A stretch of 64,000 nt of DNA from Cymbidium sinense (GCA_021442155.1 CM038229.1:95574271-95638270), one strand, 5' to 3'. Shown: positions 26,531 through 38,588, numbered from the stretch's first letter. Program-made: numbers and translations. Notes: generated by a model not told the origin, from the letters alone.

Positions 26531-26900
26531 AAATACAACAACTAGTTTTTTCCCATTATGTGGGATCACCTATATAAATCCTTATTCTCAATTTTATCTT
26601 ATTAAATATATAATTCTCATTTAATTCTAATAAAATACAAGAATTTTTTATACTTTCTAATAAAATCTTTTTATTTATCTCTATCATTTTTAATATGGGA
26701 TAAATGTACTGCATCTACTCTCATAATTAGGTTATCGGATGATCGATATTTTATATGATCAAATCATTTAAGATTGCTATTTCTAATCTTATCTATATTT
26801 AGAGCTACTCTAATATTTTCGTATATATTCATTTCACATTTTGTCTGCAAGTGTAAGGCCACTTATCCACCTATACCATCTCATCACTACAACACTTATA
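26531..26900. repeat. Possible LINE- or SINE-type 3' tail remnant
   Basis: ACAACTAGTTTTTTCCCATT followed by TGTGGGATCACCTATATAAAT resembles the CCCA(C/T)T.TGTGGG(G/A)TC.GCTATATG.ATC block seen at the ends of many plant non-LTR retroposons. No reverse transcriptase is visible. The call rests on a recalled consensus. Confidence 0.3.
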
Positions 26901-27621
26901 GGTTGAATTTGAGGTAGCTTTTTTGCTTAAGATGTGATCAATTTCAATGCTTGTGTCACTTGAAAAAATGCATTTTATCTGTATTTTAAAAATTCTATGA
27001 TAGAAAAATTGTGTTTCAAAACTAACATATAACATGTGAAAGAAGACGTAATCTGATTTTTAAAATTTAAAAAAAAAAATTGCAATATACATCACAACTT
27101 CTTCAATAGCAGCTCCCTACTTCATTTTCATAACACTGAAGTAGCCCTAAATAGACTCTTAATTTTGTGTTTCATTAAACTTATTGTGTACTAAAAAATA
27201 TATTATGATAGATATGGTGAAGAAAAATAAAGAAATAGTGAAGAATGATAATGATATTTTAATAAATTCAAAAATACTATTATTTGGTTGAAATTATTCG
27301 ATCATTTTTTACAAAATTCAAATAATTTTAGTCAAGATTTATAAATATTTCATCTGATGACTCATATTGATTCTTTTAATTATAAATTATTTTTAAAATA
27401 TTTAACTTTATTGATATCTAAATTGAATGATCTTGAGCTCATTAAATTTTAATTATTGAGACACTCACCACAGTGCATGATTAAGAGATCTTTTAATTAA
27501 TAGAGTAATATCATATAATTTTTTTAACTGTATTTTAAATACTTTATTTATATTCATTTGTCCTTGGGTTAGAGATACTTTTGTTTTCATTCTGTTGGTC
27601 TCACCATCGCCTTCTTTGCTT

Positions 27622-27627
<6 letters not shown>

Positions 27628-27657
<30 letters not shown>
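27628..27657 (+). repeat. (CT)n microsatellite
   Basis: A near-perfect run of CT dinucleotides directly upstream of the GC-richer segment 27660-27980. Confidence 0.9.
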
Positions 27658-27659
<2 letters not shown>

Positions 27660-27985
27660 ACCTCTCCCTCCCATGCTCATGTGATAGCCACTTCAGGCTT
27701 CAGCCATAAGTAGATCTTCTGACTTGCAGGGTCCCTTTCCTCTGCCTCTCCTCTCATACTTCCCTTACAACATCCCAGAGGCCCTTTCAGTTGAGGACGA
27801 CTACAACTTCTCCAGGCTGGATATAGAATCCCCAAGCCATGGCCGTAGGTGTCTGTAATGGCGCGGGAGGTCGACGCCATCGACACGTTGAGGGCCTTGA
27901 GGCTGCAAGAGTTAATAAGATAGTGAGGCAGTGCTACAACAGTGACAGTGATGAGAAGAAGGTGACGGCTTAGAGAGAATCGTAT
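27658..27985. other. Gene-like fragment downstream of a CT run
   Basis: Composition jumps to about half GC between flanks that are far more AT-rich. The plus strand has short open stretches (for example a peptide with PYNIPEALSVEDDYNF near 27768 and one with AREVDAIDTLRALRLQ near 27860), separated by stops. The minus strand is open at 27886-27677. Not recognised; possibly a decayed exon or a captured gene piece. Confidence 0.25.
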
Positions 27986-29187
27986 TTTGACGCATTGAGA
28001 AGAGATTTGGGTGTTCCATATATAAATTTCAAGTTTTAGGTGTTACGTATGTAAATATAATTTTAATTTATAAAAAATAATTTTAAATAAAAATATTACT
28101 TTTAGATAGTTATCACCATTAATCATATCATTTATTATTATCAAAATATCACAATGGGTTAAATCAATTCATCATAATTTATTTTTAACAATGTTATCTT
28201 TCATAATCTTTCAATAATAATACTATTTTTTTCATATAAATGTGTATTTTACGCAATTTATTATACATATTCAAATCATCTAAGTACATGGCTTTATTAA
28301 ATTCTACCCTAAATCATCTCTCCGATAAATTTATTAAGTAATACAATCATCTTAATATTTTTTATTTTTTATAATTAACAAAATAATCAATATTTATTAA
28401 TAGTATCTTTAACAATCAAATCTGTAGAACATTTCTATTTGTTATCTTTATGTATGAAGCGAGAAGTAACTCATTATTTATTAATTTAGTTGTGAATTTA
28501 AACAGTTTTGTTCATGAAAAAAATGGAAGATTTACATGTTGGTCCTCATAATTTTATTTTATCTTATTTTCCAAAAAAATATAGCATTGAAATGCAAACA
28601 CATATTTATACAGATCCCCTCAATCAACTGAACTAGAGGCAGTCAGGCATCTGAGGGTATTGGTGCAATTATGCTTAACAAATATATAATCAAGAAGAAA
28701 GGGAAACAGAGTTACCGATTCATACTGTGGAAGATGAAATATTTGAATAGGATAGCAGTGTTCTCCATATAAAGCAGGAAGGGATCATAATTTAAGTATG
28801 AAAGAATGGGCAAATTGCAGTCATGGAGGGGTAGCAGTCAACCTTTTGATAAAGATGAATTCTTTTGCAACAACATAAAAGAAAGAAGAAGACAATTAAA
28901 AGGATTGATGATAAAGATTAAAACTGCACAAATTTTTGGACAAAAATATAACAAATAATCTGAAAGTAAAGTTGATAATTGTATGTACAGAGAAGAGTTT
29001 ATAATACAATTCAAGAAGATCTGAAAACTAGGATATAGCAGAACGATAATATCACAGTAATTAAGATCAAGAAGATCTGATAGCTACCCATGTCCTCCAG
29101 CAATGGATTCAGAGTTTTTTCTCTGTGCACTCTTTCCTGCTTCTTGCCTTCTTCATTTGTTGAATCCGTAGCTTCTCTTCGAAGCAA
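27986..29187. other. AT-rich stretch downstream of the LHCA6-like gene
   Basis: No gene is seen. The part nearest the LHCA6-like gene (28600-29187) would contain any 3' untranslated region of that minus-strand gene. A short stretch near 28010-28050 (TTAGGTGTTACGTATGTAAATATA) resembles the inner part of the MITE family at 32439-32712. Confidence 0.35.
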
Positions 29188-31295
29188 TCAATGAGATGAG
29201 AATGCCTGTAAGAAATCAAGACACAAAAGAGGAGAAGCGGTAAAAGTTTAAATGCTAAAACTGAAAAGCTAATCCCATTTTCAGAGAAAGAAAGCACTGT
29301 CACGAAGACAGTTGATTTAAGTATCATGTTGCAGAACATGGTTACAGTTTAGATGATTTTGATTGAAAGTATGAAAACTACTTTCAAAAGCTTAGGTATC
29401 AAATTTTGACTATTATTCTATCATTAAGGTTCCATCAAACTGTTAAGTATGTTGTCACTTCAACCCTGAGTAGACAATCTTCTTGTTTTATATCTTAAAT
29501 AAGTATATTTTAAAATATTTTAAAAAAAAATAAAAAACAGATGAAAATATCAAAAGTACATATGAACAAAGGGAATTTCCATATATTCAAATAGAATGAA
29601 AGTAAACATTCTCATTCAAGAGAAAAGAATTTACTGTGTCAAAAGAGAAAGTTACAAATGGAGAGTAACAGCTCACATAACTTAGCTACACTGAAACCCT
29701 AATTACACATTGTTCATGAGCCTAGCACAGACTTATTAAATTTTAAATAAGCCAAACACGAATAAACTATCAAACTCAGCTTATTTACACCACTAGGCAC
29801 AAAGTGAAAGTTAAAACTTGGAATAAAAGTTCATTTGGGCACCAAAACTCCAGTACTCATGATTCTTCCCGTTATAGTTTGCACCAGAAAATATTTTAAG
29901 TGTTAAAGATTCATGAACATTGAAATATTATAGTTCCCTTCTTTGGTTACATGATATTTCCCTATTACGTTCATGAATATCTATGTCCTCAATCTACCAT
30001 GTTTGAAAGTATACGACATAGTTTTCTGAGAAGTAAAACAAATCTATTTTAAAGTCTGCTATTAACTTTGTTCAGCACATCAGTTGCAGTCAACTTAACC
30101 TTATCCAACATATCACTCATTTGATGAAGAATCTAATATATCTGATATTGAAAATGATTTTTTTCCTCTTTATATTACAAAGTAAAAAAGAATTCAAAAG
30201 GAAAAGTGCCTTACCGAGAAAATATTGGAGTGCCCAGGGTCAGCAATATGAGCCATCAAGTTATCAAGTGGCCCCTCTCCAGTATAAATAGCCTGGAACC
30301 AAAACCCCATGAAAGCAAGCATGGCCAACCTCCCATTCTTAATCTCCTTAGTCCTCAAGAACATCACAGGCTCAGGAGATCATCTCCCCACTGCATGGGA
30401 TCAAACCACAATCCACCAGGGTAACCAACATCAGGCTTCCTCTCTCTGTTGGGAACTTTGGTTCAATGACCACGCTTCCCGGCTGCACCAAATCCGCCCA
30501 TCACCTCCCCTCGACCCATCCCATCAACGCCATTTGAGCAACAAACAAGGTCAAGGGGTCAGCAAAGTACTCCTGCACCCCAGCATCATACCATGAGAAG
30601 TTCTCCATGAATCCAAGCTTCACAAGGCATTCCAGGATTAAAATGCCAGCAACGGCGAGCATTGCCCATCTACCATGCATTAGCTCAGCCTGCGCAAACC
30701 ACTGGAGGAGCTCAGGATCGGATCCTAGAAAATTAAGGAAGTGAATAAATCAGAAAAGATGAAAACTTTCTGAGGCATTTCATCAAGAATGTAGAGTGCG
30801 CACCTAATCCAAGAGGATCAAAGCCAAAATCTCCAGGAAGGCTGGAAGATTTGAAATAATAATTCAGAAATCATTACTAACTACTACAAACAAAGGGAAT
30901 CGAGCGTAAAAGATGAGAGAAGACCTCCCATCAAGCCACTGTGGCGGTGAACTCCCTGAAAACCACAGAGGTCTATCTGGGGAAGAGGCTCGCAAACACT
31001 GGAAACTCCTTCGGTAGCTTCTACACGAACCGGCAACTTTGAGCAAGGCGAGGTTATCCTTGAAGAATTCTTTGACCTCACAACCCTAACGGTATGCAAC
31101 TAAGTGTAAGTTGAAGTTCCAAATGCATTGTTCAGGATGAAAAGTTAAGGATTTGGATTGTTAAAGATGAAAACTGTGGTAGTGAGTTTATTGATCAAAT
31201 TAAAATGATAAAGCTGGTACAAAGAGGGAAAAAGAGGGTTACCTTGGCTGGACCTTGAAGAAGATCACAGAGCTAGAGCCAGTAGCGAGAGCCAT
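29188..31295 (-). pseudogene. LHCA6: Photosystem I antenna protein, LHCA6-like, with several lesions
   Basis: Five exons can be placed, all with GT-AG junctions: 31243-31295 (MALATGSS start), 30925-31085, 30804-30841, 30215-30724 and 29188-29205 (AFSSH then stop). The order fits an Lhca protein of about 260 residues: transit peptide, SVCEPLP, PPQWLDG, SLPGDFGFDPLGLG, first helix [14 protein letters not shown], then VGYPGGLWFDPM and third helix [13 protein letters not shown], with chlorophyll-ligand residues in the helices kept. [16 protein letters not shown] and the AFSSH end resemble LHCA6 more than LHCA2. LHCA6 is known as a linker joining photosystem I to the chloroplast NDH complex. Lesions: a TGA at 30501-30503 (EGR-stop-WAD), apparent one-base losses near 30978, 30449 and 30384, and Leu for Pro after AGILI. 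Either a recent pseudogene or a gene spoiled by consensus errors. Confidence 0.8.
29700..29800. mobile_element. Small hAT-like MITE tail in the last LHCA6 intron
   Basis: GTTCATGAGCC at the left and CTCAGCTTATTTACACCACT at the right resemble the common plant hAT-derived repeat ending TTTACACCCCTA. It lies inside the 1-kb intron 29206-30214. Low certainty; no target duplication was identified. Confidence 0.3.
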
Positions 31296-32292
31296 GGATG
31301 GGTAACTGATATGGTTAGCTTTAAAGCCTTTCATCCATTTGAGTTGATATGGGACATGTGGCGTCCGGATGGGCATAACGGATTGGTGATTCCATGAAAA
31401 GCTGCCATGGGAGGCTTTATGCGTACTTTTTTTTTTTTTTTTGAATTTCTTTGAGGGATTTACATATGTAATGCATAGAATTATAGCATTCATAGCGCAT
31501 TAACATCTAAATTTTATTATTAACAGTTTAACATACATAATATTTTTGAATTAAATAATATTTTCCACATTCTTTCTCTTATAATTCCCGTAGTAAACCG
31601 CAGATGGTGGCGAGACATCAGATGGTGATAGGTTGATGCTGAAGTTATAATTGACTTTTTTAGAGTTAAAATCATCTTTAATTTCAGCATTGATTAATTA
31701 GTTTAGTTTTAAATTAAGTTTCATTTTACAAATTTGAGTCAACATATGAGTTTATTTATTTATTATAAATGTGAGAAAATAATTCTGATTTAAAATTTAA
31801 TATAATAAAATGATAAAAATAATACAATATATATATATGATAACTAATAAATAATTACTTAATATAAAAAAGTGAGTTATAATTTTTAAATTTTGTTAAT
31901 AATTATGTACTCAAATTCTTGAATTTTAATATAATTTAAAAATATTTATATTAATATTTATTAAATAACTCAGCTCACAAGCTAATAAGTCTAATCAGGA
32001 TTGACTCAATTTTGGGCTCTTAACTCATTAGTTCAACAAGTTTAATTTATTTAGAGGAGCTGAAGTGAGCTCATGAATCTGTTTGACTTAGTTATACCTC
32101 TAATTAGAGCGAGTGGGGGTTGAGATGTGAACAGATGTGTGATGCCAAGGGTGGCCTGAAGACAAGAAAGTTTAGTCCATTTGTGCCACATGCATCTCTG
32201 AACCCTCAACTTTTGCCATGCCAGATTTTGCATCTCCTATAGTTCCCACAAATTAGGTCTATATAGATCCATTCCTCCCATCGTCTCATTTA
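31296..32292. other. Upstream region of the LHCA6-like gene
   Basis: No second gene seen. An oligo-T tract lies at 31428-31442 on the plus strand. The first 200 bases upstream of the minus-strand ATG (31295) would hold its promoter; I could not place a convincing TATA box. AT-rich beyond 31500, with scattered GAGCTC-type words that may be hAT debris near 31970-32110. Confidence 0.35.
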
Positions 32293-32438
32293 TTAGGGGT
32301 GCAAGTGAGTCAAGTAGACTCGAGTTGGCTTGAGCTTAGCTTCGATAAATGGCTCGTGAGCCAAACTTAATGAGCTAACAAATCGAGCTGCCAGTCTTGA
32401 CTTGTAAGCTCCTGAGCTGACTTGATTAATAAATATTA

Positions 32439-32575
32439 GGGGATTTACATACCACACAATTCTTATGTATTTTAATACCTAAAGTTAGATATTTACTTAT
32501 CTAAGACTTTTCTATGCTTAAAAGGTGCATTTTACTTTTAAAAAAGTGAATAAAGGATTTTTTGGATATATGAAG

Positions 32576-32649
<74 letters not shown>

Positions 32650-32712
32650 AAAAATTGAAGTTTAGGTGTTAGATATATAAATATATAAGAATTGTGGTAT
32701 GTATAAATCCCT
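32439..32712. mobile_element. MITE nested in the hAT-like element, with 8-bp target duplication
   Basis: Terminal inverted repeats are GGGGATTTACATACCACACA and, at the right, GGTATGTATAAATCCCT, extending inward through AATTCTTATRTATTT. The flanks carry AAATATTA on both sides (32431-32438 and 32713-32720), a perfect 8-bp duplication, though in AT-rich DNA. It contains a long (TA)n run at about 32578-32646. Diverged relatives occur at 38600-38885, 39530-39760 and 41280-41412. Confidence 0.7.
32578..32646. repeat. (TA)n microsatellite inside the MITE
   Basis: About 34 uninterrupted TA units, which could form a cruciform and are prone to length change. Confidence 0.95.
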
Positions 32713-33022
32713 AAATATTAATATAAAATATATTGAAATTTAATAGTTTAAGTATATAAATTATTTAAAATATTTAAAATTTACATCTCATTCTCTTATA
32801 TAAAGTTATTTCTTAATATTTTTCTTTTATTTTTTTAATTTTTTATTACTTTTATCATAATAATTTCTTGAATTAGAATTATTTTATCTCCATCTTACTA
32901 AATGAGTCAGCTTTTGAGCCTACTCAAACTCATAAAATAAATCTCGAGGGAGCTCAAACTCGATAAATTAATCAAGCTCAAGCTGAAGGTTGCTCGAGCT
33001 CAGCTGACTCGTTAGACCCCTA

Positions 33023-33720
33023 ATCCATGCCCCATCTCTGATTCCTCAAAACACTACCCAGTTGTAATTCACCATCATATTGTCAAGCTTCTTCTAATGA
33101 ATGGCAGACAAAATGTATGAAAAGCTGCCAATGAAAATTTGTAGTGTTCTTCGTCAATGTCAAGGTATTAATGAAAAGCTATATTATATAAATAGAAAAG
33201 TTTGTGTTAAATATGTAATGCCTAGAGTTTGCTTATTATGTATTCAAACTCTTCTAGTTTTTTTTTTAATGAGAGTTGATATATTAAGATAAAATTACAC
33301 TAAATCATAGGAATAGATCCATAAAATGTATAAATGTTCAAAATTTGTATGTTAAGATTTCATAGATTTCAAAAGACATCTTATTCACAATTATGATACG
33401 TAAAATCAAAACATTAATTACCAAGTAATGAGATGTTTTCGACTTTCATGATAATTTCTCTCACGAAAGCTCTCAGAAGCACTCTCTTAGAAATCGCCCC
33501 AAAAAATATTATAAATTGCATTCCCTTTTTACATAAAATAACATCAAATCAAACACACTTGTATTAAAAAAATAATATCATTATTTAAATACAACTAGAA
33601 TCTAAATGATAATACTATTTTAATAGCAATGAGCCGAACAAACTCTTGATTTCAAATATGTTTTTTTTTTAAACTAAGTATCATTAAAAGCTTAATTGAG
33701 TAATTAAGTATTATTAAAAA
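33023..33720. other. Gene-free AT-rich stretch
   Basis: Short open frames only (such as 33101-33292), with no recognisable domain. No paired repeat seen. Confidence 0.4.
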
Positions 33721-33729
33721 ATTTAAGAA

Positions 33730-34165
33730 TAGATAGATGTCCAATTCGGCGATGGCCACGCACGCCGGTCACACGACGCCTAGGGGCATACTTAAAGATG
33801 GAGCGGCCACCATCAGTAACTAGCGACATATTATTAGTCGATCGGCCCCATATATCTCTTCGCTACCTGCCTCAAATCACTCCTCCGCCTCAGAGCTCAC
33901 CGAACTCTTTCATTTCCGTCGTCCTCCCCTCCCTCTGAACTCGGCCTGCCGTAGTCCCCTCCCGTGATACGCGTCTTGTCCTGTAATCGATAGGAACTTC
34001 ATTTTTTCCCAACAACCGCTTTTACGTTGACGACTTCCCTCTCCCATCTAACCATAGAAGTCAACATTAGCTTTCGCGACGATGGCTCCATTTCGCTCGA
34101 GGAAAATTCCCTTCATGGATTCTACATTTTTTATGCTTCCCGTCGTTCTTCAGAACACACGGTAA
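33730..34165 (+). other. Promoter-and-first-exon-like segment of unknown gene
   Basis: GC content and CG frequency rise sharply. CATATATCTCTTC at about 33848 could hold a TATA box; it is followed by a C+T-rich leader. ATG at 34082 opens MAPFRSRKIPFMDSTFFML, then a frame ending at a donor-like ACACACG|GTAAATC (about 34161). No matching second exon was found. It could be an orphan first exon of a host gene, or the 5' part of the MULE/PMD remnant that follows. Confidence 0.3.
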
Positions 34166-34390
34166 ATCACTTTCTTTATCAATTTATAAATTAATAGAGT
34201 ATGTGTGCTAGGGTTAGAGTTGTATGGTTAGACTTTTGTTTGAGATTTAATTTTAGGTTTGTGTTGGCTATGGTTTTAGATGTTAAGTAGACAAAGGTAG
34301 TATTAATTTGGGTGTCGATTAATATAAATTTCGATTATTCATATAGCTTGTTTTGAAAGGATGAGTAGAGAATTTGTTTGATTCTTTTCT

Positions 34391-36060
34391 ATGGAGGCAT
34401 CCAGTATCGATGAGCAATTCACCCAAGTTTTGTGGGAGGTAAATCGTCAAGGTTCTGCCACGGCTTTTACTGAATTGAAGCAACGGATTATGAGAACCTT
34501 GCACATTGATTGAGCATCACACAATCACTCTTACAGTCATTATCCGTGGGTAACGATTTATAACGCTTGTAATATCTCGACGATGACATTTGTGAAGTAA
34601 CACACCTAAGCTTCCGCCGATGTTAGTGAGAAGTAGGATGTTAATGTTGGATCCACATCTGATCCGACAATAAGTCGAGATATACCACGACGACACACCG
34701 TGATTTCATCGCACATGCACCTCTGGGATACAACGTAAGCTTTGATGAGTTGATTCGTAACATCTTATTAATTTTTTCCCCGCTAAGCTTGTAATAATTA
34801 GTATGATTGGTTATCGCCCAACTTATGACTTTTGTGCGATGATGTTGTTTATCGCTCGAGGAACCATATGTGCCTGCGCAGCGAAGATGAGTATCGACTA
34901 TGAGCGTGGTTCAAGTGGTGAGTCCGAGGGATATTAGTGATGATGACCGCTCACTCGTGGTAAGCCACCGTGAGCGAGCATATATGGGGATGTTACACAT
35001 AGGATATTGCTTAGATTTCCTTTTAGGTTGTATATTTTACACATAGTTTTCATTTCATTGCATAAAACCGCGATACTACTACTTTCGCTAGTTTTTTTAG
35101 TCCGATCGATTTTTGCGTTTATTTTTCTTAACTACGATGGCGAGAGCACCACCCACTATTGACGCGCGACGTAGGCTGTGGAGGCCAACCCACCATTGGA
35201 GCAGCCGAGGTTCATCCTAACATAGCATCCCTACGGGCCGATCGAGCCGCCACCCGACATCGTAAGTAATATTTAATTTTTTAAATTTACATCTGCTTTT
35301 CCTTTATTTTGACAATTTGGTTAATGACAAGTTTTTTTTTTTGCGAGCACCGCTTGAGTCGCACACTTGCTTATCAAGGAGTGGCCCATCATATGCGATT
35401 TATTTATCCATGAGAAGAGCATGTGCCTACATTGTGTTAGCCTTCGCTTCATCCGCCAGATCATCATTCTGATTGCCTTGGTTGAGAGATGGTCTCCGCA
35501 CCAATACCTTCCACCTCAGTCGGTGAGATGAGCTACACTCCGTGACGTATATAATCGGGACTGGGAATTGATGGGCCACCCGTCATAAGTCTAATTGTGA
35601 TTGGCGAGGGAAGAGATGGGAGACTGGCGACTTGGGACATCTTTCCCATACTTGATTAATTTTACATACTATTTTCGTGGTAAAGAGTATATCGCGATGA
35701 CTCGGGACATCTTTCGCCCATACTTGGCGTGGATGATCACCCCCAGGATGTGTTGATAAGTACGAGTTGATATGCAGAGACTTGGATGAGCGTATATCTG
35801 GTGACACATATTACGGACGGGGTCTAGTAGATCGCATACGCACTGAGGCCGCCATCTACTTAAGTGGATCCATGTCCATCTACGATGCGTCGATGCGTTC
35901 TTCTACATATCGCCATATGAGTCACAACCACCTATCTTCCTCGGACGATCCGACGCAGATCAAGATCTGACCGGAGGGTGACCATCACCGCGGATCGCCC
36001 ATCCCGCATCCGACCACTACACACAGTGGTGCAATTCCACGACGCAGAGGATGTTTAGGG
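34391..36060 (+). pseudogene. MULE/PMD transposon gene remnant
   Basis: ATG at 34391 opens MEASSIDEQFTQVLWEV, then FTELKQRIMRTLHID and YPWVTIYNAC in shifted frames. This resembles the N-terminal domain of Mutator-like transposases (an ELK..I segment followed by a hydrophobic RYP segment). A second start, MARAPPTID, is near 35136. From about 35377 a plant mobile domain pattern is readable with frameshifts: IKEWPIICDLF, IILIALVERWSPH, TNTFHL, and a GEMS...TLRDV segment ending near 35555. PMD proteins share ALVERWRPETHTFHL followed by GE.T.TL.DV. Numerous stops make it non-functional. Known MULEs carry PMD genes, so one decayed element is the simplest reading, but no terminal repeats were identified. 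Confidence 0.55.
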
Positions 36061-36780
36061 GTCATACCGCCACGCTTTGTTTTATCTATATCATTCATTG
36101 ATATCTGCATTATGTATGTACTACCTTTGTTATATTTCATGTGCATTTTATTTGAACTACTTGAATCCCAATTTTGGGAGGATCAATTCTCACATAAGTT
36201 GTGCCATCGCATCGCAATTTGCATCATTTTTTATTAAGAATATATGAGGGAAATGATGATGATTTGAGAAGACAATCATTATGTACACTTGACAACGAAG
36301 TTTACACTAGCAAATCAAAAGAATCCTTCATATGTTGGGGTGTGCATTTGGTAATTGGATAATTTTTTATTTTTGAATCGATTAGACCAAATCAAATAAC
36401 ATAATTATTTTGATTTATTCTTCAAATTTGTTCTTTTTTTCTTTTGATGTACGCAATTAGTTAGGGATTGATGTACGCAATTAGTTAGGTTTGATATCCA
36501 CGCGATCATTTGTCAATTAATTGTTGTAGAATGCTTGGTGTTAATTACATATCCGTATTCTAAGACGGCTCATTCTGAACTGGATAATCTAAAGTGGCGC
36601 TACGCTATTAGCCGAATACGCTAAGATGCCACGCCACGCCTGAATCGACGCGACGTAGCCTAATCCCACTAGCGACTATACCTATTCTTAAATTTTTTTA
36701 ATTATACTTAATTACCTAATTAAACTTCTAATGATAATTAGTTTAAAAAATTGCCTTCAAACATCAAGTTCAATTATTTA
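36061..36780. other. Gene-free stretch upstream of the JAZ promoter
   Basis: No gene seen. A short direct repeat, GATGTACGCAATTAGTTAGG, occurs near 36446 and 36470. The rest is AT-rich. Confidence 0.4.
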
Positions 36781-36853
36781 GGCATATTTTCGTCTTCTGC
36801 GGTTCAAAGATTAGAGCTTTCTGGAGCACACATCATTCTAGAAAATCCAACGC

Positions 36854-36859
36854 CACGTG
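36854..36859. promoter_or_regulatory. G-box upstream of JAZ, distal
   Basis: CACGTG, the palindromic binding site of MYC2-type bHLH factors, lies about 245 bp before the JAZ start codon. JAZ genes are known direct MYC2 targets, so this fits jasmonate feedback control; binding here is inferred. Confidence 0.6.
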
Positions 36860-36899
36860 CTTCTTTCATACGATCTATGTCATATTCACCCAAATGATT

Positions 36900-36905
36900 C
36901 ACGTG
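36900..36905. promoter_or_regulatory. G-box upstream of JAZ, proximal
   Basis: A second CACGTG, 46 bp from the first and about 200 bp before the start codon. Paired G-boxes at this distance are a usual feature of jasmonate-inducible promoters. Confidence 0.6.
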
Positions 36906-37017
36906 TTTTATAATTCCTCTCCCCTTTTCAAAGAAAGAGAACGGTCTTCAAAGACAAGAGGAGGAAGGGAGGAAGCAACACGAGAGCGCAGCATTTGCAG
37001 AAAAATTGTGAAGAAAG

Positions 37018-37026
37018 TATATAAAA
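37018..37026 (+). promoter_or_regulatory. Candidate TATA box for JAZ
   Basis: TATATAAAA lies 78 bp upstream of the ATG. It would put the transcript start near 37050 and give a short leader dominated by the GA run at 37078-37103. An alternative TATA-like TTTATAAT lies near 36906. Confidence 0.4.
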
Positions 37027-37073
37027 TGGTAGAAAGGGAAGAATAGAACCACTTTATTACTTTAATAAGAGGA

Positions 37074-37077
<4 letters not shown>

Positions 37078-37103
<26 letters not shown>
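37078..37103 (+). repeat. (GA)n run touching the JAZ start codon
   Basis: About 13 GA units end directly at the ATG. GAGA tracts are bound by plant BPC factors and are common in leaders; here the run would be in the transcript. Confidence 0.85.
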
Positions 37104-37110
<7 letters not shown>

Positions 37111-38588
37111 TGAAGGAGAAGCAGAGAAGAGCGAAAGAGAAGACAAACTTTGCAGTGACTTGCAGTTTACTTAGCCGATTTCTTAAGGAGAATCGAAGTT
37201 ATGGGGACCTGCAGGGGATCGAAAAGCTTTGTCAGCAGCAGGAGATGGCGAAAGGTGAGAGTTTTCTTTAAAAGGTCGAGAATTTTTTATTTTTTTCATT
37301 ATCCAGATTATTATAGCTGTTCTGGGCGAGGATTGAAATGATAGCGGTGGTATTTTAATTGTTAAGAGTGCATCTGTTTCATTGTATTTACTGTTTCCAT
37401 ATTTTTATAGTTTTGTCAATCTGAAGTTCTAACGTTTTGTATTATTTTTCTGTGATGATATTCCGAGCAATGACTTTCCATGAAAATTTGTGTTTTGGGG
37501 TAAATTTTATGTATTTTAGGATTATATATATTTAAGGATTATATACATTTTTTACTATGTAGAATTAATAATGAAATCATTTAGTTCAAAATTAAAATTA
37601 TGAACGGTATTTAAAATTTTGATCAAAAACATTCTCTTTAAAGGTTAGCTCATACTTTTAATGTATATTTTAAGTAATTTCAAGATTTTTTTATCTTCCT
37701 AACTATATATATATATTTGAATATAGTTATATATTAGGATTCCAAAGGGTATAATGTGATTTTATACTCATTAATATATAATTATTATATATTGATTATA
37801 AAATATTATATATTATTATATATTGATGTATATATAAAAATATTATATATTGATGTGTAAATAGTATACATCAATATATAATAATATATAATATTTATAT
37901 TAATTGAGTAATATATTAAATTATGTTATTAGAGTCTGAATATAAAGTTAAATACAAATTCGGCACGTAATAATTTTTTTTAGCCAGCAAATATTTTTTC
38001 AAAAGTATTTCACATATTTCTTTTCTTATCATATTTAGGCGTATATCAAACGCCGACCACCATGAATCTGTTCCCTGGATCCGATGTAGCAGCCGAAACC
38101 TTCAACTTAGACGAGGTGTCGGAACGAAACGTTACCATATTTATGGATCCTTCTCAAGACACAGGCAAAGCTTCAATGACAGGCGAACAAAAGTACCCAA
38201 ATTTCTCATTCTCTTCCTTTAAATTGAACCTTTTTTTAATTATTTTCTTAAGAAATTTTTTTTAATATTTTAAAAGGGAGAAAGAAATGAACGCTCAGTT
38301 GACGATATTTTACGACGGAAAGGTGATGGTTTTCGACAATTTTCCGGCCATGAAAGCTAAAGACTTAATGGAGATGGCAAGCAAAGGGAACGTCTTTCTT
38401 CCTCACTTCGTCAACGTTAACTGCTCCACCACCGGAACTACGGCGGCTCCACCATTGCCACCGAAGGCCGGAGCTTCTGGTAAGTCTTCTTTCTTCTTCA
38501 TTTCCTGGTTCAAATTCATTGCGGATCCAAGATAAAAGGTCTTAGACTAATAATTTAGCGCGAGTTGAACTTCAATATAGAGAAATAA

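Larger units (their letters stand above)
32293..33022. mobile_element. hAT-like non-autonomous element
   Basis: Ends are TTAGGGGTGCAAGTGAGTC (32293) and the inverted GACTCGTTAGACCCCTAA (33022), with GAGCTCG-rich subterminal sequence. This is the pattern of a very common plant hAT-derived repeat. The middle is interrupted by a second MITE at 32439-32712. Without that insert the element is about 450 bp. No coding capacity. I could not confirm an 8-bp target duplication. Confidence 0.6.

Noticed and set aside
27677..27886. 69-codon minus-strand open frame as a gene
   Set aside because: No homology recognised, and the plus strand shows equally plausible fragments, so the strand cannot be decided.
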